A stretch of 64,000 bases of DNA from Inia geoffrensis (GCA_036417435.1 CM070910.1:70030784-70094783), one strand, 5' to 3'. Positions 22,233-34,015 are shown, counted from the first letter of the stretch. Notes: a model not told the origin generated them from the letters alone. Numbers and translations: made by a program.

Positions 22233-22468
22233 AAGACTGCCAGGGAGGGGCTTCCCTGGTGGCGCAGTGGTTGAGAGTCCGCCTGCCGACGCGGGGGACA
22301 CGGGTTCGTGCCCCGGTCCGGGAAGGTCCCACATGCCGCGGAGCGGCTGGGCCCGTGAGCTGTGGCCGCTGAACCTGCGCGTCCGGAGCCTGTGCTCCGC
22401 AACGGGAGAGGCCACAACAGTGAGAGGCCTGCATACCGCAAAAAAAAAAAAAAAAAGACTGCCAGGGA
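22233..22468 (+). mobile_element. CHR-type SINE (short) with 14-bp target duplication
   Basis: Head at 22248 and A tail at 22440-22456. The duplication AAGACTGCCAGGGA is at 22233-22246 and 22455-22468. The body has many CpGs and few differences from 19005, so it is young. Confidence 0.95.
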
Positions 22469-23329
22469 AAACTGACTCTTTGCTGGACCTCCAGAAAGTG
22501 TAGGAAAATGTGGTGAAGTCATAAGACACGGGCTCAGAGAAACTCCTGAAATCATGCTTGCTATCAGAAAGCAGATAGTCTATTTGCTCTGGTTTATGTT
22601 GTGTCCATTTCCCAGATGGATGGAAAGGATGCTGTGCTGGCGCTCTGGAATAGGGGATGTTCATTAGGGGATGCTCCCAAGATAATGGGGAAAAATTGAA
22701 TGAACAAAATACGCTGCAGACCAAATTTGACTTCCATTAAATATCATTTATAAACCTTGTAAAAGAACAGAAAGTATTTACAGGAGCTTCAGATTCAGAA
22801 GAAATAAAAGAAAATGACAAGCTTGTTTTCAATTTTTGTTGCACTTGCCTGCTACTGGCTTGGCCATAGGGTACATATTTCATTTGGAGAGTTGTCTTTT
22901 TTATAGCACACAGGCTTTGTCACTACTTATGGTGACAGAAAGTGCCTCCTGGGTCTCTCTCATCCTCTGAGAAGGATCCCCAAACTTCCGCTTCCACAGG
23001 GTGGGCTCCCAGCTACCATGTGTCTATTCTGTGGCTCTCCCCCCAGACACGGTGGATGGGCTGGGTGAACAGCTGTCTATTGGTCACTTGAACTGAAGAC
23101 ATGTGCACTGGTGAACTGTGGGGCCATCCTCTTGGTCTTGTACACACATACAAGAGAAGAAAGTCACAGAATAAAGTCAGTTGTCTTACTGAGGGGAGCA
23201 GAGCTAGCTGTGATGAGAGGCAGACAATAGCCTGAATGAAAATGCAAATCTCCCAGGCTCTGCAAGCTTTACAGTTCCCAGTTGTAGCCACTGTGGTGTC
23301 TGGCTATTCACATTATCTTGGACCTCCTT
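22469..23329. other. unique non-coding sequence
   Basis: No repeat or exon recognised. Confidence 0.4.
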
Positions 23330-23800
23330 GAAATATCACTTGCTGGAGATTGCAGAAATGCCCATACTATTTTGCAGCTCCTCCCATCGGGAGGTAGATC
23401 TTTTCCCCATTTCTTGAATCCGGCTGAACTTATGAATTACTTTGACCAGTAGAACATGGCAGAAATGGAATTGTATGAGTTTTGATTCTGGGTCTCAAGA
23501 GCTGCTCTTTTAGGAACCCTGTGGCCACCAAGTGAGGACACCTTGTCTAGTATCCTGAATGGCCCACTTAGGTGCACTAGACGGCAGCCTGCCAGTCCCC
23601 GTAAGTGTGTGAACACACTAGATCAGGCTTATAACTGACATGCCAGCTGTGTGCAGATGCACAAGCTATCTCAGCAGAGACCAGCTGAGCTGGACCACAC
23701 CAGAAAAATTACCCCGTCTCCAAAACTGAGTTAAGTAAAGGGTGCTGTTTTATGTCATTAAGTTTTGAGGTTGTTATCCGGTAGTAGCTAACTGGTACAC
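23330..23800 (+). repeat. MaLR/ERVL-type LTR
   Basis: Ends with TTTTATGTCATTAAGTTTTG followed by GGTTGTTATCCGGTAGTAGC and TAACTGGTACA, the usual 3' end of MLT1-like LTRs. The interior resembles the copy at 30373. Non-coding. Confidence 0.55.
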
Positions 23801-24492
23801 CCCTGTACCCTTCCAATAAACTCCTAACCTATTTTTCCCCCTAAGCTGTGTGTTTTTACATCTGTGTATGTTTCTGCTTGCAAACCAAAGAATCTTGACC
23901 AAGAGAGAAATTGTATCAATAGAGAAGGCTACTGACCTACAGAGAGACTGTAGAACTGATTGGCTAAGTCACTCAGGGCAGCATGCAGAAAGAATTCCCT
24001 CATTCGCATTATCTTTTACCGAAGCAGTTAATTAAGCAAGGAACCCACCACAACACCAATGGAGGCCCATAAAATATTTTTATCCTTCCCTTTAATTCTT
24101 GTAATCCTTGTCCTGTGAGATGCAATATATTCTGTGGTCTGGTAAACAATGCATGGTGTTGCCTTGAAGACTTTTGCTTCTTGTATCTTTTTCTAAGTGG
24201 GGGTGGTTTGTGGTTCTGACAGCTTTTTAATTTTTCCATCTAACCATTGAATTGCAGGATGGAAAAGAGCATTGTCTGACAAAATGGAGTCTGGTCTAGA
24301 GGGAAAATGGGCTAATCTGGAAATCATTCATTTTGAGGATAGGGGCCCATTGATGACATTTTTGGTTTTAGTTGCTAGATATGACTGATTGGATTATCTC
24401 CCTTTAGGAGGAGAGTGTGTGAGAGTGTGTAGTTCAGTGTAAGCTGTTTTAATCACGTATGGCCAGGAGACCTCATATAAGGAGACAGGTAG

Positions 24493-24534
<42 letters not shown>

Positions 24535-25060
24535 ATGCATGCCAGCCAAAAGGAAGAACAGACAACTTTCGGGGGGAGTATCTCTACAACTCATATCCTC
24601 TTTTTTTCCTGCATACTGTTCCCCTCCCAGTAGGACTAGATTCCCAGCAACAATGTTTGCAATTCCAGAACCTCACCGCCTGGCCATTGTTCATTGGGCC
24701 AAGGGTACATACCTAACTACAGCTGGGCCAATCACTTTCTTCTAAAAATTTGGACCTGTGAGTGAGAGATGTTTACTGGTTTTCTCTCTGAGTTGTCTGA
24801 ACCTGGACATCTAAGCTAGGGAGCTGCAGAACACCTACATTTCCCTACGTGCATGCAGGACACTGAGAGCCAATCTGGAGAGAGGAGAGGAGAGGAGGGA
24901 AGGAGAGAAAAGAGAGACACATACATACTGGGTTCTGGGCTCTGGATAACTTCCTAGCAGCTAGTTGTGGCTCTGGGGTTCCACCATATATCCTAGCAAC
25001 TTTTAATAAATTCCCTTCATGATTAAGCTAATTTGAAATGGGAATCTGTTATCTGTAATC
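23801..25060. other. mostly unassigned sequence with a GT microsatellite and a GA-rich patch
   Basis: Holds the GT run listed separately and a purine patch at 24878-24920. The segment 24860-25060 (ending GCTAATTTGAAATGGGAATC, TGTTATCTGTAATCAAGAAA) may be the end of an old LTR or MER element, but I cannot name it. Confidence 0.3.
24496..24532. repeat. GT microsatellite
   Basis: About 18 uninterrupted GT units, seen directly. Confidence 0.95.
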
Positions 25061-26215
25061 AAGAAAGGCTCAAATAAGGAAAATACACACCATGAAGAGG
25101 CAGTTATTTTAATTTCTTAACAATAATACGGAAGGATATTTGCCAATGCCTGGCTGTATCTAGTTTCTATTTTATTTTCTGGTAGTTATGCCAGTAGTCA
25201 ATCTGGGGTCCAAAAATACAGCGTGCCACTTACTCAGGTGACATTTTTATTTGCATTATTCCATTTATATTATTAGAAGAAAAACATTTTTCAATCTCAC
25301 AGCGTATATTTATATCTATTGTTTTTTCTTCCAGTGAACTGAGTTTTGAATACATCCTTCATCAATCTATAATTCATTTTTGGAAAATGAGTATAAATAT
25401 CAATTAACACATAAACACATGTAAATGTAAACACAGCTTAAAATGTTATATCTGCTTCACAACTAATGCTCCTCTGGCCTGTCTTTTTCCCTAGCGGTAA
25501 TTCTTTTTGGAGTTCATAAATCAATATAGCTATAGTTATTCACACAGGAAATATACCACTAGTTTTACAAGTTGCATCATTTAAAGAAAAAAATACTTAT
25601 CAATTTAGATTTAATGTTGATGTGTGGAGGCTTTCAGAAGTCTACTTTGAAAGTAATGCTTTTTAAATTAATTTCTTACTTTGAAGCCTAGGCAAAAAAA
25701 AAAAAAAAAATTAAAAGCTCTTCATGAGAAAAAAACCATAAATACTTCAAAGGCTGTGTTGGTGAAGTACGAAGTTAAGGGCTGATAAAGAGATTTTCAG
25801 GTTAGCTTAATCAGTGAAGACGATTAGTTCCCTCAGCACCCACCCCAGCAAAACAATTGGGAAGGAATAACCTATATTAGTGATCCTCAGTAACCAAGTT
25901 AATCCTTGAATTGGTTACTTTTGTCTGTGCTATCAACATCATGCAGCCCTTTAATTATGATAAAGATTCATTATGGAATCGGAAAGAAAGTTGATAATAC
26001 TATTAAAGTTGTCATGATGAGGAAAGTTCTGCAATGAGCCATTAACTCTTCTCCCCAAACAAGTGCTGAAAAATCTGAGCACCGGATGGAGAAAAAGTCA
26101 TGAATGGAGGAACCTTGCTGAGAATGGGTGCAGCTTGATTTCACTGTGGAAGAATAGGTTTGAAAAAATTCCCCCAACATCAACACTGTTATAGATTTGG
26201 GGTTTACCTTACACC
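25061..26215. other. repeat-free AT-rich block
   Basis: Over 1.1 kb with no recognisable interspersed repeat in a repeat-dense window. It has an A-run at 25695-25710. There is no exon evidence. Confidence 0.4.
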
Positions 26216-26219
26216 TATG

Positions 26220-26345
26220 GGCACTGTCATAGCATTTTAAACCTGAAAGGCATTTTATATTGAATCTGATCCAATTTACTTGTAAAGATGACAAAACTGA
26301 GGCCCAGAAAGGTTTGATAATTGTTCCGTGGTTACAAAGATAATT
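26220..26345 (-). repeat. MIR-type fragment
   Basis: TGACAAAACTGAGGCCCAGA followed by AAGGTTTGATAATTGTTCCG is a decayed reverse MIR/MIR3-like core. Confidence 0.5.
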
Positions 26346-26374
26346 CTGCAAACTTTGGAATCAATTAACAAAGC

Positions 26375-26640
26375 AGCTCTCATTGTTTTTGAGGGCTTGC
26401 TATGCAGCAGGTACTGTGCTAAGAGCATTGTATACATTTTCTCATTTTGATTCTGACAATTTTATTATCCCAATTTTGATTCTGATAATAGTTGTATTAT
26501 CATTAGGGCATGATATTATTACTATCATTTTACAGGTGAGGAAACTAAGGCAGAGGGTAGTAAGTACCTTGCTCAATGGCAGGCAGCCAAGAACTGTCAG
26601 GGCTGTGTTGGAACAGCGATCGTACCCTTCTGAAGCCCCA
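26375..26640 (-). repeat. MIR SINE, near full length
   Basis: GGTACTGTGCTAAGAGCATT, a repeated 'attttgattctgaca/ata' segment, then TTTTACAGGTGAGGAAACTA and GTACCTTGCTCAATGGCAGG follow the reverse MIR consensus. The middle looks locally duplicated (TTTTGATTCTGA twice). Confidence 0.7.
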
Positions 26641-26759
26641 GGCCCAGCACCTCCAATCACACCATCATTCTCCCATGCTCTCCATCTCTATCAGAACTTT
26701 ATGAGGCCTTTACGGAGCAGTTCTCCACTCACAGAAGAGCTTCTATTTTAATAACAGGC

Positions 26760-27640
26760 AATGTAGCTGTCTGAAAAAATTTTTAGTAATAAAATTTAAA
26801 AGGCAGCCTGGACTTGAGTAGGACGACAATAAATACTAAGTAATGTGGACTTTTTCAAACAGGAGAGTGGGATTTTGTTATAATTCAAGGGAATGACCTG
26901 GCTTTTAATATTTGACAGTGACAAGGAATGTGAACATAATATTCTTATTTAGAAAGTGTTTTATTCACTGTACATTTAGGTATTAGACTAATCTCGGTGG
27001 AAAAATTCACGAGGCAGCTGTGTATTCGTTGGCCATATGCCACGTTCTCTCCGAGCCAGACTTGATGAAATCTGATTCACGTTTGGGAGAGACCAGCTGC
27101 CTGCCCAGCGCTCAGTAATAACGGGAGCCCACTACCTGAGGGCATTCTGCAGGGGCAACTGGTTTAGTGGGAAGGTATATTTTATTTAAGAAAAAGAAAG
27201 CTGGGAAAGGGACCAAGTATTTCCTTTCCAATCACTTGTAATAATAGAAATTACAATAAAATGTATTTTAATTTTAATTAAATAAATACTTTTAACAATA
27301 CAGTTAATTGAATTTCTTATAATAAAAGATATTCGGTTACAAGTTATAACCTACAGTCCTAGCGGTAGGGGCTGGTCACTGCTAGCAACATAAAGCTGTT
27401 CTGTGGGCCTCAGATTTCCCTCCAATGCTTTTGACAGAAATATTCAAATATGCGTACAGAAACCCTCTCAAAGCCTAATGCTTAAATCTCTGTCATAAAG
27501 GTGATGATATCGTTAACTGGGCACAGAAAAGAGAAGACCTAAGTTTGAATTTTAGGTTGGCAAACAAAGCCCTGAGTGAAAAAGGTCACTCACCTCTCCT
27601 GTGTTTCACTTTCCGCCTTCAAACTAACAACAGCGGCAGC
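26760..27640. other. unique non-coding sequence
   Basis: No repeat recognised. The subsegment 26990-27180 has balanced composition and no simple repeats. Confidence 0.4.
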
Positions 27641-27644
27641 AGGG

Positions 27645-27840
27645 GCACAATTAGATAGCACTTAGGAGGTGCCAGGCACTGTTCTAAGCACTTTTCACAT
27701 ATTAATGTATTTAACCCTTCATTTTCCTCATTGTGGAAGTAGGGAAGCTGAGGCGGAGGGAAGGTCATGTTAACTTTCCCGCAGTTACACAGTGAGTGAT
27801 GGATGCACGATTCAGCTCCACAACCTTCTTAACCACAACG
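27645..27840 (-). repeat. MIR SINE, near full length
   Basis: AGGTGCCAGGCACTGTTCTA, then a diverged 'gaagctgaggcggagggaag', then CAGTTACACAGTGAGTGATG and CTTCTTAACCAC match the reverse MIR. Confidence 0.75.
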
Positions 27841-27914
27841 CATAAAGTTATAAAGTATGAATTTATACGATCTTAATCACAACTCCTCTTCATCAGTTGA
27901 CGGTGTAAGATCTC

Positions 27915-28500
27915 TGGATTAGTGAGAATCCTTTCAAACACAAATGACAGAAATCCTCTTAAATTGGTTTATGCAGAAAAGGGAATTGCTCGTGAGACTT
28001 TAATGTCCAGGGTAGATCCAGGAACAGCTGGATCCAGGAAGTCAAAGAGTTAAATCAAGACACTTTCTCCATCTCTTCTTTTCACCATGGAAGGTGTTAT
28101 CTTTAGGGGACCTTCCCCTTAGGTCAGGTCCCAGCATTTCCAGGCATCGATCCTCAAATCTACCCAGCCGATACAGATAAAAGGCTTTGGCGGCACCTGT
28201 AAACCTCTGAACTGAGTTTCACTGGTTCTGATTGGTTTGTTCTGGACCACGGGACATCCCTGAACCAATCACAGTGGCTAGAAGAGCAAGATGCTGCGAT
28301 TGGTCTGGGTCACGTGTAACTCTTGGGAGTCAGGGGTGTATTCAGTTTGACCTGAGTGGGTCATGCAGACTGAGGAAAAAGAGGTGTGGTTCTTCAAGAA
28401 AAATCAGGGCACTACTACCAGAGAAAGGGGATGGATGCTGGGTAGGGAAAAAAGGACAGATGCCACTCCAATTAGATTGTTGCTTTGACAACTTCCAGCA
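27915..28500 (+). repeat. ancient interspersed repeat, same family as 1565-1930
   Basis: Contains the shared words AGTTTCACTG and CATCCCTGAACCAA (28255-28268), then GGGTCACGTG and GGATGCTGGGTAGG. The layout matches a mammalian medium-reiteration repeat whose name I cannot fix. Confidence 0.45.
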
Positions 28501-28610
28501 CTAAAAGCCTATAAATTGCTGCCAAAAGAGGGAAGGAAGGGAAAGAAAAGGCTGTGGTGTGTATGTAAGTCCTATCACAATTAAATTACCAAAACTCATT
28601 TCCCCTCTAG

Positions 28611-28618
28611 TGACGTCA
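28611..28618. promoter_or_regulatory. palindromic CRE (TGACGTCA)
   Basis: A perfect 8-bp CREB/ATF site in a short unique interval. A single 8-mer palindrome can occur by chance, so function is unproven. Confidence 0.25.
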
Positions 28619-28729
28619 AGAACTCCTTTGCTACAAACCGCTTACCAAAATAGCTAGAATAATAAACAAGATTTAAGTAAAAAATTTCATGCTATGTTAT
28701 AGTATTAAATGTATATAATTTCACACTCT

Positions 28730-28834
28730 AATTTTATAGCATTAAAAAAGTGACAGTCTAAAAACCCAGTGGTAATGATTGGTTAAATGTTATGATATAT
28801 CCATATAATATATACTTATGAGAAGTGATGTTTT
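28730..28834 (+). repeat. old L1 3' fragment, part 1
   Basis: AACCCAGTGGTAATGATTGG followed by AATGTTATGATATATCCATA is the old-L1 text 'aaatgttatgatatatccat'. It continues past the SINE. Confidence 0.5.
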
Positions 28835-29058
28835 TGTTTTGTTTTGTTTTTTGCGGTATGTGGGCCTCTCACTGATGTGGCCTCTCCCGTTGTGGAGCAC
28901 AGGCTCCGGTCGCGCAGCTCAGCGGCCATGGCTCACGGGCCCAGCCGCTCCGCGGCACGTGGGATCTTCCCGGACCTGGGGCACGAACCCGTGTCCCCTG
29001 CATCGGCAGGCAGACTCTCAACCACTGCGCCACCAGGGAAGCCCAGAAGTGATGCTTT
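28821..29058 (-). mobile_element. CHR-type SINE (short) with 14-bp target duplication
   Basis: A (GTTTT) tail on the left and the reverse head at the right. The duplication AGAAGTGATG(T/C)TTT is at 28821-28834 and 29045-29058. It interrupts an L1 3' fragment. Confidence 0.93.
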
Positions 29059-29350
29059 AAAAGCATATTTAGTTATATGTGAAACTATTAAAGATATAAC
29101 GTCAACTGGAAAAAAGTTAATGGATACAAAAAACACATAGTATGCTTCTAATATTATCAAAAAAGAAACATCTGTTTTCTGTTTATATAGAGTAAAAGCA
29201 CTGGGAGCAAAAATACATCAAAGTATCAACAGTGGCTATCTCTTGGTGGTGGGGTTTTGAATAATTTTAATTCTCTTCTGTACACTTTTCTGTATTTCCA
29301 TATTTTCTACAATGAACATGTAACACATTTATAAGCAGGGGGAAAAAACC
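29059..29350 (+). repeat. old L1 3' fragment, part 2
   Basis: AGTGGCTATCTCTTGGTGGT, TTTTCTGTATTTCCATATTT and CTACAATGAACATGTA are standard old-L1 3' UTR words. Confidence 0.7.
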
Positions 29351-29985
29351 AGATGAAGTGGTTGAACAGGAGATTTTGAACTTGTGCCTGCTAAATTTGA
29401 GTCAGTGTACAGTGAGAGATGAAGTGTACATAGCACAAGAATTAAACATAAAACACTCTTGGAGACAACCAAAAGTTGGTTATATTTGCCTACTTCAAAA
29501 GGCTGTTTTGCAAGTTCTTTCTCTAATAACTTTAAGGCTTGATTATATACTAGAAGAATATTTATCCAGGTGCGCCCAATTCTAAAGCACTTGATATAAT
29601 GTCAGAAACCTCAGGCTAATTAGATAAAGATAATTCTTTCTATTACAAAAATACTAATTATGTCACACATGCATTGTGAACTTCCACTAGATATATGGAA
29701 ACCCTTTCTGTGCACTTGAATTGTGAGTCAGTTTCCAAAAGTTCTATTTGCATCCACTTTTCAGGGCAGCATATCTAATATGCAAAGCTAGATAAGATTA
29801 AGCCATATAACATTGTAAAAATTGGGAGTAGCTGGATTTTATGCATAGATTTAAAATATGACTGATAAAAAGAATCACATCTGTTTAGCTGGACTGTCAA
29901 CAAAGGACCAAGAAGCAGCAGCTGAAATATATAATCATTTTTATCCTCGTCATCATCATCATCACCATCAGCATCTCATTTCTTT
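29351..29985. other. unique non-coding sequence
   Basis: No feature other than a short CATCAT run at 29950-29968. Confidence 0.4.
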
Positions 29986-29989
29986 AGGT

Positions 29990-30150
29990 TTCAGCATAGT
30001 TTTATGTACGCTATTACATTTTATCCTGGCAAGGCTGTTATTAGTATTTTTCTTATAAGAGAACTAAGGCATGAAACAAATAAATGGCTATTACAAGGGC
30101 ATTCGCAGAGCAAGGTGTAGAATTCAGGTCACTTACTCCTTGATTTGCTG
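29990..30150 (-). repeat. MIR SINE
   Basis: Diverged reverse MIR (ATTACATTTTATCCTGGCAA, TTATAAGAGAACTAAGGCAT). Confidence 0.5.
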
Positions 30151-30294
30151 TTTTTATATCACCACCTATAATTTGGAAGTAGATTTTGAATGTTATAAAA
30201 CTAATAAAACCTTTATTTTGCAAGGATCTTTACATTTTACAAATTCCTTTTACATATATTCTGATAGATTACATAGCTTCTAATTTCAGTCTAA

Positions 30295-30372
30295 GAACAG
30301 TACTGTGAGGTAGTAATAGCAGCTGATACTGACTTGAGTCTTTATCAAACACCTTTTCATATATCATCATAT
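30295..30372 (-). repeat. MIR SINE, left half split by an LTR
   Basis: GTAGTAATAGCAGCTGATAC followed by CAAACACCTTTTCATATATC is the first half of a reverse MIR that resumes at 30934. Confidence 0.6.
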
Positions 30373-30930
30373 TGTGGTAGGCAGCCTTAAAGGGGACCTC
30401 AGTGATCTGTTCCTCCCGGTACTCATGCCTCTGTGTAACTCCTTCCCCTGAGTATGGGCTGGAACTAGTGTCTTGTCTCTAACGAACAGAGTACAGCCCA
30501 AGTGATGGGATGTCACTTCTGAGATTAGGTTATAAAAAGACTGTGGCTTCCATCTTGGAATCTCTCCCTCTCAGCCCTAGCTCTGGGGAAAGCAAGCTGC
30601 AACACCTGGGAGAAGCAAGCTGTGTTGATAATAGCTCTATAGAGAGGTCCATGTGACAGTGAACCTAAGTCTCTGGCCAGCCAGTATCTGAGCCTTGTCA
30701 ATAGCTACATGAGTGAGTCTGAAAGCTTATCTTCCCTCAGTTGCCCCTTGAGATGTCTGCACTCCTGGTTGACCCTTTGATTTCAGCCTTGTGAGAAATC
30801 TGAGCCAGGGGACCCAGCTAAACCATGCCCAGATTCCTGACCCACATAAACCCTGAAATAATGAAAATCTGTTGTTTTAAGCCATTAGGCTTTGGGGTAA
30901 TTTGTTATGCAGCGATGGATAACTAATACA
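30373..30930 (+). repeat. MaLR/ERVL-type solo LTR inside a MIR
   Basis: Starts TGTGGTAGGCAGCC and ends TTTTAAGCCATTAGGCTTTG then GGTAATTTGTTATGCAGC and AACTAATACA, an MLT1-like LTR of about 556 bp. A 5-base word CATAT flanks both sides (30368-30372 and 30929-30933), which fits a 5-bp retroviral target duplication, though it overlaps the last LTR bases. No internal coding region remains. Confidence 0.7.
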
Positions 30931-30933
30931 TAT

Positions 30934-31125
30934 TTTAAATTCCCATAGTAGCCCTATGAGGTAGTACTATTATGCCAGCCCTGTCTAACAAATGAAGACA
31001 TTAAGGTTTAGAGAGGTAAGTAATTTTCCCCAAAGCAAGCAGTTAACAAGTGGCTGAGCTGGGATTTGAACCTGGCTCGCTGAACTCCAAAGCCTGAGTT
31101 CCATGCTGAATTGTCCCCTTGGAGT
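30934..31125 (-). repeat. MIR SINE, right half
   Basis: GTAGCCCTATGAGGTAGTAC, AAGACATTAAGGTTTAGAGA and CTGGGATTTGAACCTGGCTC complete the MIR begun at 30295. Confidence 0.75.
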
Positions 31126-31189
31126 ACAAGATGCAGTTTGACTTAACACGGGTGATCATGTAAAGGATGAATTCCTACAGCACACACTG

Positions 31190-31340
31190 ATTTGAGAAAC
31201 TTCTCTAGAGGTGGCAGGGCAGGTATTATTGTCCAACGGTAATGATGACAAACCATGCAGCTCACAAGCCAGGAGGCTGGGATGTTAATCCAGGTTCTCT
31301 GACCTTAAGTCTTTGCTCCATGCATCCTCACCCTTAGATT
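31190..31340 (-). repeat. MIR-like fragment
   Basis: GGCAGGTATTATTGTCCAAC followed by GGGATGTTAATCCAGGTTCT is a weak reverse MIR. Confidence 0.4.
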
Positions 31341-32225
31341 CATGCTCATTTTCATTAAACCGGCAAACCATATGCTACTAATACCACATGTTTTAACATA
31401 ATAACAGTAATGTGTAGCAATTGTATTAACAATAGTATGAACCATAAATTATTAATTAAATGCATGTCAGTGTTAAATGTGTCTGAGAAAGAGGCACTCA
31501 GTACACTAAGGCAATATGAGAGATTATCCAAAAATCAGTGGGGCCTGGCTGGCCACCTTTTTGGTAAAGGTATAAATCGCCACGGATGTGCTGGAGAAAA
31601 CCGCTCTATCTGCATCACAAGAGCACTGCCTCTGCTACCAAGCTGAAAACCAAGCAAGACTCGTGAGCTTGGAGATTTTTCTTTCCTCTAAAGTCATTTT
31701 CATGCCTTCTTGATAAGATGCTTCACTTATATGTAAGTTGCCAAATCCTGGGGTCAGCACATTTTGGTCCTCCAATGCCTTGGACATCAGGTGAGGTCTC
31801 AGGTGGCCTTAGAAGCAGGCTTATCATGTCACAGAAAGGGTTAGGAGATTACACTGCTTTACTAGTTTAGAATCTATGAAATATGCTTGCCAATATGAAT
31901 GTATCCTGTAAATTTATTTGCTAATTACCAACTACTAATAAAATGTCATATTTAATACTTGATTTTTTTTTTAGACCATCTTTGTAAGGAACTGAATTAG
32001 GTTCAGAGGGACAGAATGATCAGAAAGTTAAAACAGTTCAAATGAAAACATAATGAATGAGGAAACTCTGCTTCTTTCCTTGAATGTTTACTTAAATTAT
32101 GCTGGACTATATGGTAGGGGAGTATTTATGGATTACTAAATGTCCACTTATTCTGCCAGGTGACAAAAATTTCTTTGAGAAGGGCAGAGTTCAACATTAA
32201 AATCTGCACCATGAAATAAAGTTTT
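31341..32225. other. unique AT-rich sequence
   Basis: No repeat or exon recognised. Confidence 0.4.
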
Positions 32226-32552
32226 AAGAGGTAAGCTGCTTATCATCAAAAAGAGCACAAATAACATGTTGGCAAGGATGTGAAGAAAAGGGAACCCTCA
32301 TACATAATAAGTAGGAATGTAAATTGGTGCAGCCACTGTGGAAAACAGTATGAAGGTTTCTCAAAATACTGAAAATAGAACTACCTTATGACCCAGCAAT
32401 TCCACTCCTGGGTATATATTTGAAAAATCAAAAACACTAATTTGAAAAGATACAGGCACCTCAATGTTCATAGCAGTATTATTTATAATTGCTAAGATAT
32501 GGAAGCAACCTAAGTGTTCATCAGTAGATGAATGGATAAAGAAGACATGGTA

Positions 32553-32690
32553 TAGGGACTTCCCTGGTGGTCCAGTGGTTAAGACTCTGCCTTCTAATGC
32601 AGAAGGCATGGGTTTGATCCCTGGTCAGGGAACTAAGATCCCACATGGCGTGGGGTGTGGCCAAAAACTAAAAAAAAAAAAAAAAGAAAA
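32553..32690 (+). mobile_element. CHR-type SINE (head-only, about 135 bp) inside L1
   Basis: It has the GACTTCCCTGGTGGTCCAGT head, a GTTTGATCCCTGG B-box-like element and an A tail. The L1 word AAGAAGACATGG recurs after the tail as AAGAAGATGTGG, a likely decayed target duplication. Confidence 0.9.
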
Positions 32691-32710
32691 GAAGAAGATG
32701 TGGGTGTGTG

Positions 32711-32716
32711 GGTGTG

Positions 32717-32758
<42 letters not shown>
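32711..32758. repeat. TA/CA microsatellite
   Basis: A GTGTATATATACACAC junction leading into about 17 CA units. Grown from the TA-rich L1 3' text. Confidence 0.95.
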
Positions 32759-32760
<2 letters not shown>

Positions 32761-33145
32761 GGAATACTACTCAGCCATAAAAAAGAACAAAATTTTGCCA
32801 TTTGCAGCAACATAGATGGACTTGGAGGGCGTTATGCTAAGTGACATAAGTCAGACAGAGAAAGACAAATACTGTATGATATCACTTACATGTGGAATCT
32901 AAAAAATACAACAGACTAGTAAATATAACAAAAAAGAAGCAGACTCACAGATATAGAGAACAAACTAGTGGTTACCAGTGGGAGGGGGAGGGGCAACATA
33001 GGAGTGGGGAAGTAAGAGGTACAAACTTTTGGGTATAATATAGCCTACAAGGATGTGTTGTACAGCATGGGGAATATAGCCAGTATTTTGTAATAACTGT
33101 AAATGGAGTGTAACCTTTAAAAATTGTATAAAAATTTAAAAGGGG

Positions 33146-33435
33146 AAAACCAAAAAAGATGTAAGCTACTTAAGTAAGGATACTGTTCTTGTTCATTTAT
33201 GGTAACACAGGAGAGAATTAGTTAGCGTGCCACATGGTGTGGTCAGAAACCATGGAGTGATAAATATTACAGAATTCGTGGGGATGAGTTTTGGAATGTG
33301 AAGTCCCTTCCGGTAGAGGGTCCTTTCCTTCAGCTTTTTCAGATGAGGTGGGCTTTCATTTCCCATTCTTCTGGGACTCTGACAGAATCTTTTGACATTT
33401 CTCAGGCCTGTTTTCTCCCCAGTGATTTGCAAGCT
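33146..33435. other. unique sequence
   Basis: No feature recognised. Confidence 0.35.
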
Positions 33436-33439
33436 TTGT

Positions 33440-34015
33440 AGATATCCCTACACTAATATGGTTGCCAATCAGGCAAGCTATTGGCTTTTGGATATTTTTG
33501 TATACTCATCTTCGTGAGTTCCTCCATTCTTTTTAATGGCACTTTCCATTTATTCACTTGAGTTTTCCTAGTAGATAATCACATCATCTATAAATAATAA
33601 TACAGCTACAGCTTGACCAGTATTTATAACACCTCTTTTCTAGTCTTTTTTTTTTCTTTTTCTCTTTTCTTTTCTTTTTTCTTTGCTCCCCTTCTTTCCT
33701 TCCTTCCTTCCTTCCTTCCTTCCACATTGATTAGAACATTTAGATGAAAGTTAAATAATGGTAGTATTAGCAGGCATCCTTGTCTTATTGTTATAGTGTT
33801 TTACCAGTAAGCATGATGTTGGCTATTGTTTGAGAAAGATGTTCTTACTGTGAAAAACTGTTCCTTACTGTTTCTAGTTTAATAATAAATTTATTTCTTC
33901 TACTTCCGGTTTACTAGCTTTTAAAAAAATTATGAATATATATTGAATTTTGTAAACTTTTGGTAGCCTTTGAGATGAACACTGGCTCGCTGATGTGATA
34001 TTTTTGCTCATTTTA
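33440..34015 (-). repeat. old L1 ORF2 (RT) fragment, reverse
   Basis: AGTATTAGCAGGCATCCTTG, CAGTAAGCATGATGTTGGCT and GAATATATATTGAATTTTGT are reverse RT-domain words of old L1. Interrupted by a pyrimidine repeat. Confidence 0.7.
33642..33723. repeat. polypyrimidine tract with TTCC units
   Basis: T/C-only stretch ending in about seven TTCC units. Unstable simple repeat. Confidence 0.9.

Larger units (their letters stand above)
32230..33145 (+). repeat. L1 ORF2 C-terminus and 3' UTR, 5'-truncated
   Basis: Typical L1 words occur in order: GGAAGCAACCTAAGTGTTCA, GAATACTACTCAGCCATAAA, AGCAACATAGATGGACTTGG, TAAGTCAGACAGAGAAAGAC, CTAGTGGTTACCAGTGGGAG. Interrupted by a SINE (32554) and a CA run. Not capable of movement. 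Confidence 0.9.

Noticed and set aside
22014..22724. 236-codon minus-strand open frame
   Set aside because: Its middle is a reverse translation of the CHR SINE at 22248 and the ends run into unrelated flanks.
33642..33723. Regular TTCC spacing considered as a structured array
   Set aside because: Simple slippage repeat without spacers. No CRISPR-like repeat-spacer pattern exists anywhere in the window.
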